In this document: in pieces, positions 63,867-64,000 of the stretch
Layout of the letters: each line of letters starts with the position of its first letter
Position numbering within the stretch: position 1 is the first letter of the stretch
Assembly: GCF_014655295.1 (NCBI RefSeq)
Contig: NZ_BNBI01000002.1
Location: 599,424-663,423, forward strand
Origin: Streptomyces fumanus
GTDB taxonomy: Bacteria; Actinomycetota; Actinomycetes; Streptomycetales; Streptomycetaceae
DNA: 64,000 nucleotides
Direction: 5' to 3'
The notes under the pieces: generated by a model
What the model saw: the letters and a program-made list of their open reading frames with translations, nothing else
The model's database searches: none
What the model was told of the DNA's origin: nothing
Position numbers and translations under genes: made by a program

Positions 63867-64000
63867 TTGAGACGTCGGAACGGCCCAACGGCCCGGAGGA
63901 CAACCCCCTCTGACGGGGAATCAGAGCCCGAAAGGATCTGATAGAGTCGGAACCGCCGGAAAGGGAAACGCGGAAGCGGGAACCTGGAAAGCACCGAGGA
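63867..64000 (+). other. rrn operon leader, runs off window
   Basis: Purine-rich leader with ggatctgatagagtcgg and ggaacc/cggaa blocks that I recall from Streptomyces rrn leaders (antitermination and processing region). The 16S gene itself is not in the window. Confidence 0.75.

Overview
The window is a high-GC, gene-dense piece of a Streptomyces chromosome. The evidence is GC-rich third codon positions, many GTG starts, leaderless promoters, and a gene order that I recall (memory, not a search) from the S. coelicolor core region of about SCO4069 to SCO4122. Diagnostic genes are bldC, vdh, a DUF3073 gene, an Lsr2 paralogue and the purine genes. The right edge enters an rrn operon: two rrn-type promoters and the leader are visible, and 16S would lie beyond base 64000.

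Layout. 1-4.5 kb: the 3' part of an M48-peptidase-like membrane protein, a DMFase-beta-like protein and purC. 4.6-8.9 kb: a translationally coupled ABC-2 transporter and two-component operon between two tRNA-Gly(GCC) genes, then an unusual tRNA-Gly(UCC). 9-17.4 kb: lsrL, purS-purQ-purL, an MDMPI_N protein, a META-domain lipoprotein, purF and purM. 17.5-26.2 kb: DUF3073, vdh, bldC and hrpA; hrpA lies between two identical tRNA-Asp genes, beside tRNA-Phe, tRNA-Glu and a perfect parS site. 26.2-33.3 kb: a metallophosphoesterase, a zincin, a small lipoprotein, a DEAD-box helicase with an RGG-like tail, an APC permease and tRNA-Lys. 33.4-35.6 kb: a divergent regulatory module of two tiny overlapping genes, an 86-aa gene, DUF6879 and XRE/DUF5753. 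35.6-40.6 kb: a hydrolase, a DUF3515 lipoprotein-like protein, a TlpA-like thioredoxin, a reversed RibD-like fusion, an alginate-lyase-family lipoprotein and initiator tRNA. 40.7-48.5 kb: a SpoIIE-type phosphatase, a c-di-AMP (ydaO) riboswitch with an M23 peptidase, PrsW, trmB, lhgO and an NsdA-like sporulation-associated regulator. 49.2-63.7 kb: an asparagine-synthetase-like protein, an AfsR/SARP regulator, an ECF sigma factor fused to NPCBM, TetR, NDH-2, a PAS/PP2C/HATPase protein, and a divergent MFS/MarR pair.

How genes work together. purC, purSQL, purF and purM supply six of the de novo IMP-pathway polypeptides. bldC, the sporulation-associated regulator, the SARP, the ECF sigma factor and two PP2C phosphatases are developmental or stress regulators. 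The M23 peptidase under a c-di-AMP switch links cell-wall remodelling to that nucleotide.

Most striking observations. (1) A tRNA-Gly(UCC) that has lost canonical D-loop and T-loop signatures, resembling the non-ribosomal peptidoglycan tRNAs of staphylococci. (2) A perfect parS site inside a tRNA cluster. (3) The compact XRE/DUF6879 module with two tiny genes not usually called. (4) Repeated short tandem duplications at gene ends or promoters at many independent loci.
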